Shown one piece after another: positions 43,601 through 54,100 of a stretch of DNA of 64,000 nucleotides. The stretch is from Linnemannia hyalina. Lineage: Eukaryota > Mortierellomycota > Mortierellomycetes > Mortierellales > Mortierellaceae. The notes under the pieces were generated by a model. The model ran no database searches. It saw only the letters and a program-made list of their open reading frames with translations, and was not told the origin of the DNA. The translations under genes and the position numbers were made by a program. The stretch covers positions 1,300,001-1,364,000 of the forward strand of contig JAHRHY010000014.1 in assembly GCA_019671135.1 (NCBI GenBank). Direction: 5' to 3'. Each line of letters begins with the position of its first letter. Position 1 is the stretch's first letter.

Positions 43601-46151
43601 TGACTATATCAACAAACACGACAAATGTTCCTGGAAAGCGGCGTTTTTCAGCATGGACTGCGAGACGAGTCTTCTCCGTGGCGCCAGTCTTCTCAATCGA
43701 GCCGGCACTCAGTACCGCTTTGTCCATCGCTCCATCTTGGAGTACTTTTTCGCCTGCACCATCTCTGGGCCCACCAAGGAACATGATGAATTTGATCCGC
43801 CTGTCCATACCGATACCCCCGCCATCTCATCCGCCATTAGCACACATCCATTGTCCCAGAGAGACCTTGTCGTAGAGACGTCGATCATCCAGTTTCTGGC
43901 GGAGCGCGTGCAGTTGGACTCTGGATTCAAGGACGAGCTCCTCGCCATCATTGAGCAGTCCAAGACCGACGACCAAGCAGCTCGAGCCGCTGCGAACGCC
44001 ATCACGATATTGATCAAGGCAGGAGTACGATTCAACGGAGCCGATCTTCGGGGTATTCGAATTCCTGGAGCGGACATGTCTGGTGGAGAGTTCGACTCGG
44101 CACAACTGCAGGAAGCTGACTTGACTGGTGTCAACCTCACCAAGAGCTGGATTCGTCAGGTGGACTTCACCAAGGCGCGGATGGAGGAAGTTCAGTTCGG
44201 GGAGATGCCTTATTTGGAGGAAGATGAAACGGTATACTCGTGCGCCTATTCACCTAAGGGAACATCGTTCGCTGCAGGTCTCTCTAGAGGAGGCATCAGT
44301 ATTTACAACACCTCCACATGGACAAAGACTCTCACTTTTGAAGGGCATCAAGGTTGTATTAAGAGCATTGCCTACTCGCCAACCAGTCTTCAACTTCTTT
44401 CAGGCAGCGACGACAATACAGTACGATTGTGGGACTGCGAGAGTGGGTCGTGTATTTTTGTTCTAGAGGGGCATACCGAGTTTGTGTTGACTGTGGCGTT
44501 TTCACCCTCTGGCAAGCAGGTTGCTTCGGCTGGATGGGACGAGACTGTGAGGCTATGGGATGCTCAGACAGGCGCCAATCTATCCATCTTGACCGGCCAT
44601 ACAGGATGGATTCGTGGTATTTCCTACTCGCCTGATGGACATGCGGTTGTGTCTGTTGGCGACGATAAGACGATCCGGTTCTTTGACACACAGACTGGAC
44701 AGCCAGGAGAAATCTGGGAGAGTCAAAGTGGTAGTATGAGTTGCGTCGCATACTCTCCTGGAGGTCTAGAGATTGCCGTAGGGCATAGTAATGGCGAGTT
44801 ACTGCTCTACAATACAACTACCGGCAAGCCAGCGAGAAATTGGAAGGCTCATGGCAAAGTAGTCGCGGGTGTGAGTTTATCGCCGACCAGCCAATGGATC
44901 GCCACATGCAGTGAAGACTGCACGGTGAAGGTCTGGAATGCAGCAACAGAATCGGTCCTTTCTGTCTTTACCGGTCATAGTGCTTCTGTCGGCCAAGTAG
45001 CCTTTTCGCCAAACAGACTCCAACTTGCCTCGTGTAGTCTTGACGGCACCATTCGACTCTGGGACGTGAGCTCGTTGGGTACAGGTGTGGACGTGGGGGG
45101 CGAATCGGACCCGTTGACGAGTGTGCTTTTTTCTCCAGACGGTCGAGTTCTCTTCTGTGGTACCCAGTCAGGAGCACTGCGACAGTATGATGCAAGATCT
45201 GGAGAGTCTGGTCCTTTCGTTGTTTACGGAGGCAAACCTGTCAGATGCCTAGCAATCTCCTCAGATGGCCTCCGAATCGCGTCAGTTGGAACGGACGACG
45301 AATTCGTCACTGTGTGGAACATTGGAACCGGTCAAGCCGATGTTGTCTTGCGCGGACACACAGAAGAGGTGATAGCCATGGCTTTTTCAGCCGACAGCCG
45401 CTGGATTGCCACGGGCAGTAACGACAAGACAGTGCGACTTTGGGACGCTCGCTCAGGGATACTCGACCGCGTACTTGAAGGCCATGCCGATGGTGTTGTT
45501 TGTTTGGCATACTCGCCGAACAGCCATGAAATTTTGTCGGGAAGTCGGGATGGAACTATTCGAGCCTGGGATTTGGACAGTTGTGAGTGTAGAGTTGTTG
45601 TGGATGCTGGCGATGGTATAGGACTTTGGGCAATATCAAATTCACCCAATGGCTTGAGGGTTGCTTCTCTATCCTCTCTCCTTAGTGATTCTTCTGCTGT
45701 TTACCTTTGGGACACGGAGAACTGGCGTCACCAACAAAGTCTAGAGCACAACCACAACTACCCAATATGCATTGCATTCTCGTCCTGTGGGAAATGGGTA
45801 GGCGTAGTCTCTTGGGGGCGTTCGGTTTGGCTCTGGAATTTCGTCGCTGATACGTCGATGGAACGAGAAGGGGGAGGTGGAAAGTGGAAGTGGTCAGCGT
45901 GTATCCGAGATATCTTTGGAGATATCACCAGCATTGCTTGGAAGCCTGACACCCTGGAGTTTAGCATCGGATGCGAGAATGGGTCTCTTCAAGTGTGGAG
46001 ACTGGTGAAGGCGTCCTCGTCGTCGGATGCATGGTCGGCCCAGTTGGTTTGGAGCGCTGGAAATCTTGTTCTAGCTGCCTCGGATGTCGTTTTTGCCGAT
46101 GCTGTTGGTCTCTCCTCGACCAATCAGCAATTGCTCACTCAGCGTGGCTAG
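40614..46151 (+). CDS. NWD3: STAND protein, NACHT / pentapeptide / 14 WD40
   Basis: An intronless frame of 1845 residues from the ATG at 40614. The frame is open for 23 codons more upstream, but MSSSPPQG is the start shared by all copies and the upstream part contains the probable splice acceptor. Same order as NWD1: disordered N-terminus with VGFRKRLSRFLKGD, helical region, NACHT with GDSGAGKS (K728) and LICDGYDE, FVHRSILEYFF, pentapeptide repeats (NGADLRG, GADMSG, EADLTG), and fourteen WD40 repeats from about residue 1205. The C-terminus stops at TQRG, a few residues short of the CKGAAA tail of the other copies. WD repeats 12-13 differ strongly from NWD1 and NWD4. It diverges from pirin A and converges with pirin pseudogene 3. 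Confidence 0.93.
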   Translation: MSSSPPQGNSPPPPPAPSSAPPGHPEITVDGQCVFSHLENTATLGRASSKSSDVPTIAQGLATIQLGPANLLSPLGHRTTRDVAEDVDHGPGDTSDAKSVSSGRSTKVGFRKRLSRFLKGDPKVKETVPASAASSAPVSLVGTEGHIQSASRDHDAVPVLLGLHSPAHSAEMSSTPLVVPETQLQPNPAAIGTLRVDIFPENVIKPIYKTDLPKPHARVDKTPQLVYCCSLLSKAQEPFPPTSDSDVSQDSPLDDKEKEWVQLIDPILQDRYRWLVEQLVRAFADNTLKTSDVVTEIVLVGPVLERETYRSLLSCFIYKFEQATALDVTLLQGLVQLVECASSGYLVDDDLVRIATVLSKELSITHIGTSDHPLYLTLSLARVLDVMVAGKVKDLNRERDHQPMLQLLDGLKDSDNVVQKYEATYAYQALQYAPDDETPLQVLWRYAKVAAAGAGAVSSVFKLDPEGLLKGIESLQEIGAGVAGAVSTGIEVVEALRVGADGAIRASENKFDFMKNHSWYLALQGTALFIRQGRLSDFNIVVSQAPCRNNPNFQWGVCRQVGEIAIDPLWDVLVRQQAVDFLGELFKGGADWKPHVDVKRWILTILIQISGISDVSIKNRAVDLLLDLKKGGIAECPGSFSLSRRLPLPSASPLLAKVQEIPKLEYDLHVLRLMRIADYKQAVYIDPMAKLSLQDTDDNLFPLMDKVRDFIAGDTEVMLVLGDSGAGKSTFNRHLEHELWQEYKAGGRIPLFVNLPSLERPEKDLVAEQLRTYNFLEDQIRELKLHRQFMLICDGYDESQLTSNLHTTNLFNRSGQWDVKLLVTCRTQYLGPAYRSRFEPKAVNQYTRVANDLFQQAVITPFTRDQIEDYVEHYVPLEPRTWVKKDYMDKLEAISNLMDLVKNPFLLTLSLEALPTVVQGKADLSRLRVTRAELYDTFVMHWMAVNKRRMEDQRLEGENQIAFEELLEAGFEQSGVKFQQDLAAAIFVHQEGRPVVDYINKHDKCSWKAAFFSMDCETSLLRGASLLNRAGTQYRFVHRSILEYFFACTISGPTKEHDEFDPPVHTDTPAISSAISTHPLSQRDLVVETSIIQFLAERVQLDSGFKDELLAIIEQSKTDDQAARAAANAITILIKAGVRFNGADLRGIRIPGADMSGGEFDSAQLQEADLTGVNLTKSWIRQVDFTKARMEEVQFGEMPYLEEDETVYSCAYSPKGTSFAAGLSRGGISIYNTSTWTKTLTFEGHQGCIKSIAYSPTSLQLLSGSDDNTVRLWDCESGSCIFVLEGHTEFVLTVAFSPSGKQVASAGWDETVRLWDAQTGANLSILTGHTGWIRGISYSPDGHAVVSVGDDKTIRFFDTQTGQPGEIWESQSGSMSCVAYSPGGLEIAVGHSNGELLLYNTTTGKPARNWKAHGKVVAGVSLSPTSQWIATCSEDCTVKVWNAATESVLSVFTGHSASVGQVAFSPNRLQLASCSLDGTIRLWDVSSLGTGVDVGGESDPLTSVLFSPDGRVLFCGTQSGALRQYDARSGESGPFVVYGGKPVRCLAISSDGLRIASVGTDDEFVTVWNIGTGQADVVLRGHTEEVIAMAFSADSRWIATGSNDKTVRLWDARSGILDRVLEGHADGVVCLAYSPNSHEILSGSRDGTIRAWDLDSCECRVVVDAGDGIGLWAISNSPNGLRVASLSSLLSDSSAVYLWDTENWRHQQSLEHNHNYPICIAFSSCGKWVGVVSWGRSVWLWNFVADTSMEREGGGGKWKWSACIRDIFGDITSIAWKPDTLEFSIGCENGSLQVWRLVKASSSSDAWSAQLVWSAGNLVLAASDVVFADAVGLSSTNQQLLTQRG

Positions 46152-46386
46152 GTTGCTGTCGTTTGAACAACATAGTCCAATACACAATCTTTTCATGTAG
46201 AGAGACATTAGGCATGTTCGTTGGTAGCCTTTCAATTGCTACTGAAGGAGATGGCGCCAATCAATAGCAAATCTTATTTTTGATCATTGAATGCTGTACA
46301 CGTTTTTTAATCATTGTAGTGCTGAGAGTATTGATGATAGTGGTACTGAGATACGTTTGGTACAAGTAGTAAATGAGAATAGCATA

Positions 46387-46905
46387 CTACTTTGAAGTAC
46401 CATCCGAGTTTCATGTCCTCCCCCTCTCAAACCCATTCACCCCATCGCGATAATCTCGGTAAGTCTTATACACCTCTTCCCGGGTATTCATCACAAACGG
46501 CCCAATCTGAACCAGGGGCTCCCTCAACAGCTCCCTCAACGGCTCCCCCGCTATTAGTACAAAATGCGCTGCCTCGTCCTTTGTCTGGACCCTGGCGGTG
46601 CTAGTACTATCCTCGGAGAAGATGAGGGTATGATGCGCTTTTGCCTCGGTCTCGCTGTCAAGATCCCCGATGTATGCGGTACCGCTGAGTACGTAAATGA
46701 ATCCGTTGTATGTTCCAGGGATAGTTTGGATGACGGTTGATTCTTGCCCATCTGGAAGTCGAGGAACATTGTCGGGGTGCGGGTATAGATTTGAGAATTG
46801 ACACCGTGCGAGTCTCCAGCAATGACCTTGATAACAACTCCATCCTGGGGTCTAGCGCGTGGTATCTGAGCGTCCAATAGCTCCTGGTACTGTTGTTGCA
46901 GTGGA
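46387..46905 (-). pseudogene. pirin pseudogene 3 (N-terminal half deleted)
   Basis: Coding homology begins at about codon 153 (YQELLDAQIPRARPQDGVV) and is fused upstream to the pirin promoter and leader, with loss of start, cupin ligands and the first half. A 1-nt deletion near 46736 (in GKNQ-TVTQ) shifts the frame. A 12-nt duplication (CTCCCTCAACAG type) lies near 46515. The C-terminal part also has a TGA in place of the conserved Trp. The upstream side retains TTGATCAATTGATCAATTGG. Confidence 0.87.
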
Positions 46906-47149
46906 GTGAATAGTTTTTGCTGCTCGTCTTCTCCTTTGATCAATTGATCAATTGGCCAATGAGAAGTGACTAAAACTTGTAGAATCGGATGACTTAGATG
47001 TCCTTTCACATTGACCACGAAGCATGTCCCACACAATCACAGAAAGATAAGTCCTAGATACAGATGATTTCTAAGAGTCCGATCACCTTTCAAGACACTA
47101 CACCACTGCACCAGACTACACCAAATATAAACCCCCACTCCTAGCTGCG

Positions 47150-48175
47150 GCCTTGGGGTTATTGATCTGGCCAAGCAACAGGCCTTCCCCATCAAGCACC
47201 TTCGCAACGCAACAACTACGTCAGTATCCTGGGGGGAGGACCTTGTACTGGATCTCATCCTCTGGAAGACAAAGTCCACCCACCGCCTATCCATCATGCT
47301 GAACCCCCAGGAGAACCGACTCCACCAACAACTTAAATCACTTCCTCCACCTTCTGCAACTAGCCAAAGCGGCCAGCACACTTCCCCCGCTCAAGACACC
47401 CACCATGCAAGCATGACTTCCAGATTCGACCACCTTTCTGGAGAGCCCGTTGGAATGGTGTTTCCCTTCGACGGATGACAACAACACCACCCTCACCGCA
47501 CGGATTGGAGACCTATTCGCCCTGGAGATAGACGAGGACAACAAGTTCAAGGTGGCATACAAGCGCCGACTCTCTCGTAAGCCGAAGCGTGTAAGAGACG
47601 ACCTCCTCACACAGCTTACAAGAACCAATACCTGACGGATGTCACAAGTATATCTGGACGCGATACAGACACCACATGGCGTCATCGGAGACCACCTGGC
47701 TTAGAGGATACGCTCACTCATCTTCCTCGACAATGGCAAGACAAAGGTGACTTTAGGGACTGCCTCCACCAGACAGATCCGACAGTACCTCTCCCCGAAC
47801 CTCCCGAACCCGAACCTCCCCCAACCCACTCGTCGATGCACCCTGAATCTGGCACCAAGTCCCAATGGCGCAAGTTCTGGAAGACCAAGATTCCCCATAG
47901 AGCCCGCACTTTCTGGTGGCGATACAAGCGTGTCATTATCTCATGTAGTACGCTTCGGGCCCACCGGTGGAAACAGGACGCCCAATGTGACGCTCAGGGA
48001 TGCAGGGAAAGATAGGCGGACAAGAACCACCATGACTTCGGATGCAAAGGTAAGTACCTAGTATGGGAGTTCATTTTGAGAGAATACACGGACAAGCCCA
48101 CATGGTTCGATGAGGATCTCCCTACTTTGCTCTCTAAATCATCCCACCTTCTTCATTAAGCCCAAATACAACATC
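47150..48175 (+). mobile_element. degenerate LINE-like 3' fragment (zf-RVT region)
   Basis: Broken frames read like the end of a non-LTR retrotransposon ORF2. Examples are STRQIRQYL near 47766, WRKFWKTKIPHRARTFWW near 47870-47920, LRAHRWKQDAQCDAQGC after it, then HHDFGCKGKYLVWEF and YTDKPTWFDEDL to about 48120. This is the WKxLWxxxxPxRxRxFxWR and Cys/His layout of the zinc-binding RT C-terminal region. Stops and frameshifts are frequent, so it is dead. No RT catalytic motif remains. The 5' limit is uncertain. Confidence 0.65.
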
Positions 48176-48543
48176 ATCCCCTCACAATTGCTGGCGTGCT
48201 GCCTCATAGGTATAAACATAGCAAACATCATCCTCTTCCTTCACAAACACACACAGTCCTCGGAGGAAATCTCTGACTGTATTCCCATAGAAATTAAGAA
48301 AGCGAAAGCGACAGCGCAAAACGATCACCTCTTCAAACTCACGGCTACAACCCACAAATAAAATCTTAGAAAGGCAAAAAATATAATCATACTTCTCCAA
48401 ATCCATCAAAAAAATATCCCATACACAATGCACAATATACTTGTTGTTATTCATTCTTTTTTATTCAGTGGCTATTTTACATCTAGTTTACAAGGGGAAG
48501 GGGCGAAGGAGGAGGAAGAGAAGGAAGAGGTTGGCAAAGACAT

Positions 48544-49428
48544 CTAAGCAATGGTAGAGCGCCAGTTGCGGGCCCGCTCGAATCCGTTCTTGTTGTTCTG
48601 GTAGTCAACAAAGGTGTCATAGATCTCCTCGGACGAGTTCATGACAAAGGGACCATGCTGAACAATGGGTTCCTTCAAGGGCTCGCCGGCAATGAACACA
48701 AAGTGTGCGTCATCATCCTTGGTCTGGATCTTGACTGTCCTGGCACCGTCCTCCGAGAGTGTGAGAGTGTGGTGGGCCTTGCCCTCGAACTCCTTGTCGC
48801 CGATGAATGCCGTACCCTTGAGCATGTAGAGGAATCCGGTGTAGGTCGAGGGGATGGTCTGAGTGACGGTCTTGTTCTTGTCCATCTTGAAGTCAAGGTA
48901 CATGGTGGGTGTGCGGGTGTAGACTTCAGACTTGATACCGTGAGACTCTCCAGCAATGACCTTGACAACGACACCGTCCTGGGGTGTCGCACGTGGGATC
49001 TGACCGTCGAGGAGTTCCTGGTACTGTGGCTCACACATCTTGTGCTCCTTGGGCAAATTGATCCAGAGCTGGAGTCCATGAGCACGGGTCTGAGACTTGA
49101 CAGGCATCTCCGAGTGAACAATACCACGACCAGCAGTCATCCACTGCAAGTCGCCAGGTCCAATGGTTCCCTTGTGTCCTGCAAAGTCCTCATGCTGGAA
49201 CTGTCCCTCGAGCATGTAGGTCACAGTCTCGAATCCACGGTGGGGGTGGTCAGGGAAACCACCGTTCTTGTCGACGGAGAACTCATCGAGCATGAGGAAA
49301 GGGTCGTGGTTACGGAGTTCGGGACGTCCGATGGATCGACGGACACGAGCACCGACTCCCTCGGATTGTTCCCTAGAGAGGACGGACTTTGTGATGGATC
49401 TGGAGATTGGGGTAGTGGTAACAGTCAT
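48544..49428 (-). CDS. pirin B (Fe-cupin), intact twin of pirin A
   Basis: An intronless frame of 294 residues with the same protein as pirin A, including ligands H61, H63, H105 and E107. By reading, the two coding sequences show no nucleotide difference. Translations of other frames over the gene are also the same, which argues for base identity and not only protein identity. The 5' flank is about 90% similar with several indels and the 3' flank is less alike. It diverges from NWD4. The decayed LINE lies downstream. Confidence 0.95.
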   Translation of the reverse strand: MTVTTTPISRSITKSVLSREQSEGVGARVRRSIGRPELRNHDPFLMLDEFSVDKNGGFPDHPHRGFETVTYMLEGQFQHEDFAGHKGTIGPGDLQWMTAGRGIVHSEMPVKSQTRAHGLQLWINLPKEHKMCEPQYQELLDGQIPRATPQDGVVVKVIAGESHGIKSEVYTRTPTMYLDFKMDKNKTVTQTIPSTYTGFLYMLKGTAFIGDKEFEGKAHHTLTLSEDGARTVKIQTKDDDAHFVFIAGEPLKEPIVQHGPFVMNSSEEIYDTFVDYQNNKNGFERARNWRSTIA

Positions 49429-49579
49429 TTTGGGTTGTTGTATTGTGGGGTGTAGCTGAGAGAAGAGGAGTTTTTGTGTGAATGGGAGTAAAGAAGAAGA
49501 CTGTTTGTAGTAGTCGAGTGAAGTGAGAATATGTTTTTTCGTTGAGAAGAAGAGAGGAGTTATGCTGGAGGTTGGTTGC

Positions 49580-49586
49580 TTTTATA
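49580..49586 (-). promoter_or_regulatory. TATA box of pirin B
   Basis: TATAAAA on the minus strand, about 152 nt above the ATG, at the same place as in pirin A. Confidence 0.55.
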
Positions 49587-49739
49587 CTTTTTTGTCTGCT
49601 CTCTTCTCGTTCTCCTGCTTCTTTCAATTGCTAATTCGCCAATGAGAAAGTGAGCAAGTGGGTGGCTTAGAAATCTTTCCATGATTAAGCACAGTTTTAC
49701 TCCCTTCATAGCAGAGCGACATCATAGGAGCGTATCAGT

Positions 49740-49960
49740 GTCATCAAGTCCAATCAGCGGCCAAGAAGACGCGTCCCGCTCTATAGGCCATATACCTCCG
49801 TAACAACTTGAATAAGACCAAGTTGCTGCGACCGAACTACATACATCACACCCTGGCCCTCCTTCAAGACGCCCATGCTCTAGATTTCTTTGGCGTTTGC
49901 GTTATCTGTTTGTGGTCAATAAAGCAAACTAAAAACCAAATGGCAATTTTTCGCTATCCA
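49740..49960 (+). repeat. conserved intergenic block R, copy 4
   Basis: Core ACGCGTCCCGCT, ATATACCTCC, GAATAAGACCAAGTTGC, CTCTAGATTTC and CAATAAAGCAAACT lies between the pirin B promoter and the NWD4 leader. It is shorter than copies 3 and 5, lacking the GATCCACTTGTCC part. Confidence 0.7.
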
Positions 49961-49974
49961 AAACACGAAAAGAA

Positions 49975-51183
49975 GTGGATAACCCCAAGCCCGACCTTTT
50001 TTTTTCTTTTCCTTTCTCTTTGGATCACCCCTGTCATTCTCCTCCCCTACATCATCCGGACACTCTCCACTACCGTCGTCCTTTTCTCTCATTGTCTTTC
50101 GTTTTCCACACTTCTCGATTCGACATTCATCACGTTGTTCACATTGTGAATTCACTTTGCCTTTGTTCATTCACCACCTCGTTACTCCACTGCCAACATC
50201 AACACAGACACATACCGTTCCCTCCTCTTACTCGCTTGTTGAGGACCTCAACCGCAACTCAACAAAACAAAAAGATAAAAACCAACAGAAAAAGGCTTGT
50301 TGCAAACTTTGCAGAGGTATGTCCTTACTAATAGGTCGCCGGGCGTGAACCGAAGTGTGTCGCTGTATCAATACTAATACACGATTGAAGTGTACATAGA
50401 TACTGCCTCTTTGCCAGAAACAACCGAACCCACTAAAAACCCTCGGCGTCGCGACTCACTCAAAAGCAATAAACCAGTGTCCCTCTCGTCTCAAGGTAAG
50501 GAAAAGATCGTGTGAAAAAATAGGAGCTGGAGAAGATTCTTCAATTGCTCTTTTGCTTTTCGACTTCGTAATGTTGACCCATCCCCCGTTGGACGTGTAG
50601 TTGCTATCAAGGACAAGACAGCTTTTCTGCCAGCTACACACTCGCAAATCATAAGAACCAAAAACATCGACACAAAGTCCACATCCAGTAAGCGTGAGAG
50701 GACAAACACAGCAAACGAAAAGTGTAATTGACAGCTGTTCTTTAGATAAACACGATTCTAACCGATACCACCGATATCCTATCAACATATCAACATAGAC
50801 CAACAAGTCTCGCCAGCCAAACGCACACCCGGTCTGTCATCAAAAAAAAAAAACGGAACAAAAAAGGGTCCTTTTGCTACCTCTTTGGTAAGGAAGGCGA
50901 ACGATGCACAACCATCCCATGCATATCTGATCATGAAATGCCGTCTCGTCTCCGAACCTCCCCTAACGTTGCACATACTTTTGTTGATAGCTTCGCACTC
51001 TCATACCAGCCAATCATCCATTCATTCGGTCCTTCACAAACCTTTACCAGCGGCAAGGTCATTCTTTAAACCTACGCAAGGTAAAAATCAGAGGGAATAA
51101 TTATTACGAATATTTTATTTCTGCAAGGTTGCCCAGACAAAGCTAACCAACGCCATTCATACTTGATGTTTGTAGCTGCAACC
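49975..51183 (+). promoter_or_regulatory. NWD4 5' region: leader exon and 5'UTR intron
   Basis: The leader ends TTTGCAGAG at 50316, with donor GTATGT at 50317. The acceptor TTTGTAG ends at 51175, eight bases above the ATG at 51184. The intron is about 859 nt. Confidence 0.6.
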
Positions 51184-54100
51184 ATGTCCTCCTCGCCACC
51201 CCAGGGCGATTCGCCTTCACCTCCTCCCGCGCCCTACTCCGCTCCCCCAGGACATCCTGAAATAACTGTCGATGGGCAACGTGTCCTTTCTCAACTCGAG
51301 AACACCGCAACACTTGGACGTGTGTCGTCAAAGTCGAGTGACGTTCCGACAATCGCTCAAGGATTGGCCACCATTCAGCTTGGACCTGCCAACTTGTTGA
51401 GCCCCCTTGGTCATCGCACCACGAGAGATGTTGCCGAGGACGTTGATCATGGACCAGGTCACACCAGCGATGCCAAGTCGGTATCCTCGGGACATTCGTC
51501 GAAGGTTGGATTCAGGAAACGCTTGTCGCGATTCCTCAATGGCGACCCCAAAGTCAAAGAGACTGCTCCCGCCTCGGCAGCCTCATCAGCGCCTGTTACG
51601 CTCGTTGGAACTGAGAGTCGTATCCAGTCTGGGCCACCTGACCGTGACGCCGTGCCTGTCTCGTTGGGACTGCACTCACCAGCACCTTCCGCTAAAATGT
51701 TGTCCACGTCACTCATTGTCCCAGCTACCCAGCCGCAGCCGAGTCCTGCTGCGAGTAGAACCCTCCGCGTAGACATCTTCCCCGAAAATGTTATCAAACC
51801 CATCTATAAGACCGACTTACCCAAGCCGCATGCTCGTGTTGACAGGACCCCGCAGCTTGTCTACTGTTACAGTCTCCTCTCCAAGGCTCAAGAACCGTTG
51901 CAACCAACCACGGACAGTGATGTCTCTCAGGATTACCTCCTCGACGACAAGGATAAAGGATGGGTTCAGCTTATTGATCCCGTCTTGCAGGACCGATATC
52001 GATGGCTTGTCGAGCAATTGGTCAGAGTGTTCTCTGACAACCCACTCAAGACATCTGATGTGGTCGCCGAGATCGTTCTTGTTGGTCCCGTCCTTGACCG
52101 CGAAACCTACCGCAGCCTGCTCTCATGCTTCATCTCTAAGTTTGAGCAGACAACAGCGCTGGATGTCACTCTGCTCCAAGGTCTTGTGCAACTGGTCGAG
52201 TGCGCCTCATCTGGATACCTTGTTGACGATGATCTAGTCAGGATCGCCACTGTCCTCTCCAAGGAGCTGTCAATTACCCATATTGGCACGAGTGACCATC
52301 CTTTGTATCTGACACTGTCGCTCGCTCGAGTCCTCGATGTGATGGTGACTGGCAAGATTAAGGACTTGAACCGTGAACGAGACCATCAGCCGATGCTGCA
52401 GCTCCTGAACAGTCTGAAGGACAGCGACAATGCCGTTCAGAAGTACGAAGCAACCTACGCCTACCAGGCCCTCCAATATGCACCCGACGATGAGACTCCA
52501 CTCCAAGTGCTGTGGAGATATGCCAAGGTTGCAGCGGCAGGTACAGGTGCAGTGTCGAGTGTTTTCAAGTTGGATCCAGAGGGGCTCCTCAATGGCATCG
52601 AGAGTCTTCAAGAGATCGGTGCGGGGGTTGCGGGAGCAGTTAGCACAGGAATTGAAGTTGTTGAGAGCCTTCGTGTTGGTGCTGATGGGGCCATCCGCGC
52701 ATCAGAGAGCAAGTTCGACTTTATGATGAAGCGCTCGTGGTATCTCGCTCTGCAAGGAACGGCCCTCTTCATCCGCCAGGGACGACTTTCAGACTTTAAC
52801 CTAGTCGTCAGCCAGGCGCCTTGCCGCAACAATCCCAACTTTCAGTGGGGGATCTGCCGCCAGGTCGGAGAGATTGCAGTCGACCCGCTCTGGGATGTTC
52901 ATGTCCGCCAACAGGCCGTCGACTTTCTGGGTGAGCTGTACAGAGGCGAACCGCATGTCGATGTCAAACGCTGGGTCCTCACCATCCTCATCCAGATCTC
53001 GGGGATGTCGGATATCTCTATCAAGAATCGCGCTGTTGCTTTGCTGCTGGACCTGAAGAATGGCGACATCGTCGAGTATCTTGGCTGTTACCCCCTGAAC
53101 AGACGCCTCCTTCTGCCTTCAACCTCCCCGCTTCTTGCTAAGGTCCAAGGAATCCCAAAACTCGAGTACGACCTTCACGTATTGAGATTGATGAGGATTG
53201 CCGACTATAACCAGGCGGTTTACATCGACCCCATGGCCAAACCTAACCTCCAAGACATGGATGACAATCTGTTCCCTCTCATGGACAAGGTCAAGGACTT
53301 TCTTGCCAGCGACACTCAGGTCATGCTTGTTCTTGGCGACTCGGGAGCGGGAAAATCGACATTCAATCGACACCTGGAACACGAGCTCTGGCAGGAGTAC
53401 AAGGCAGGAGGCCGCATCCCGCTTTTCGTCAACTTACCATCCCTCGAGCGACCAGAGAAGGATTTGGTTGCAGAGCAATTGAGGACCTACAACTTTTTGG
53501 AGGACCAGATCCGTGAACTGAAGCTGCACCGCCTGTTCACATTGATCTGTGATGGATACGACGAGAGCCAGCTTACATCCAATCTGCATACCACCAACTT
53601 CTTCAACCGATCTGGGCAGTGGGACGTCAAGTTACTCATCACCTGTCGCACGCAGTATCTCGGACCGGCCTATCGGAGTCGGTTTGAGCCCAAGGCGATA
53701 GACCAGTACACTCGTGTCGCCAACGATCTTTTCCAACAAGCCGTCATCACCCCATTCACCAGGGAGCAAATCGAAGACTATGTAGAGCATTATGTTCCTC
53801 TCGAGCCGCGCACCTGGGTCAAGAAGGACTACATGGACAAGCTAGAGGCTATCCCCAATCTGATGGATCTAGTCAAGAACCCGTTCCTCCTTACGCTGTC
53901 ACTGGAGGCCCTTCCTACGGTCGTGCAAGGAAAAGCCGACCTCTCTAGGCTTCGGATCACTCGTGCGGAGCTGTACGACACTTTTGTGATGCACTGGATG
54001 GCTGTCAACAAGCGCCGTATGGAGGATCAAAGGCTGGACAGGGAGGACCAGGTGGCTTTCGAGGAATTGTTGGAGGCCGGATTCGAGCAGAGTGGGGTCA

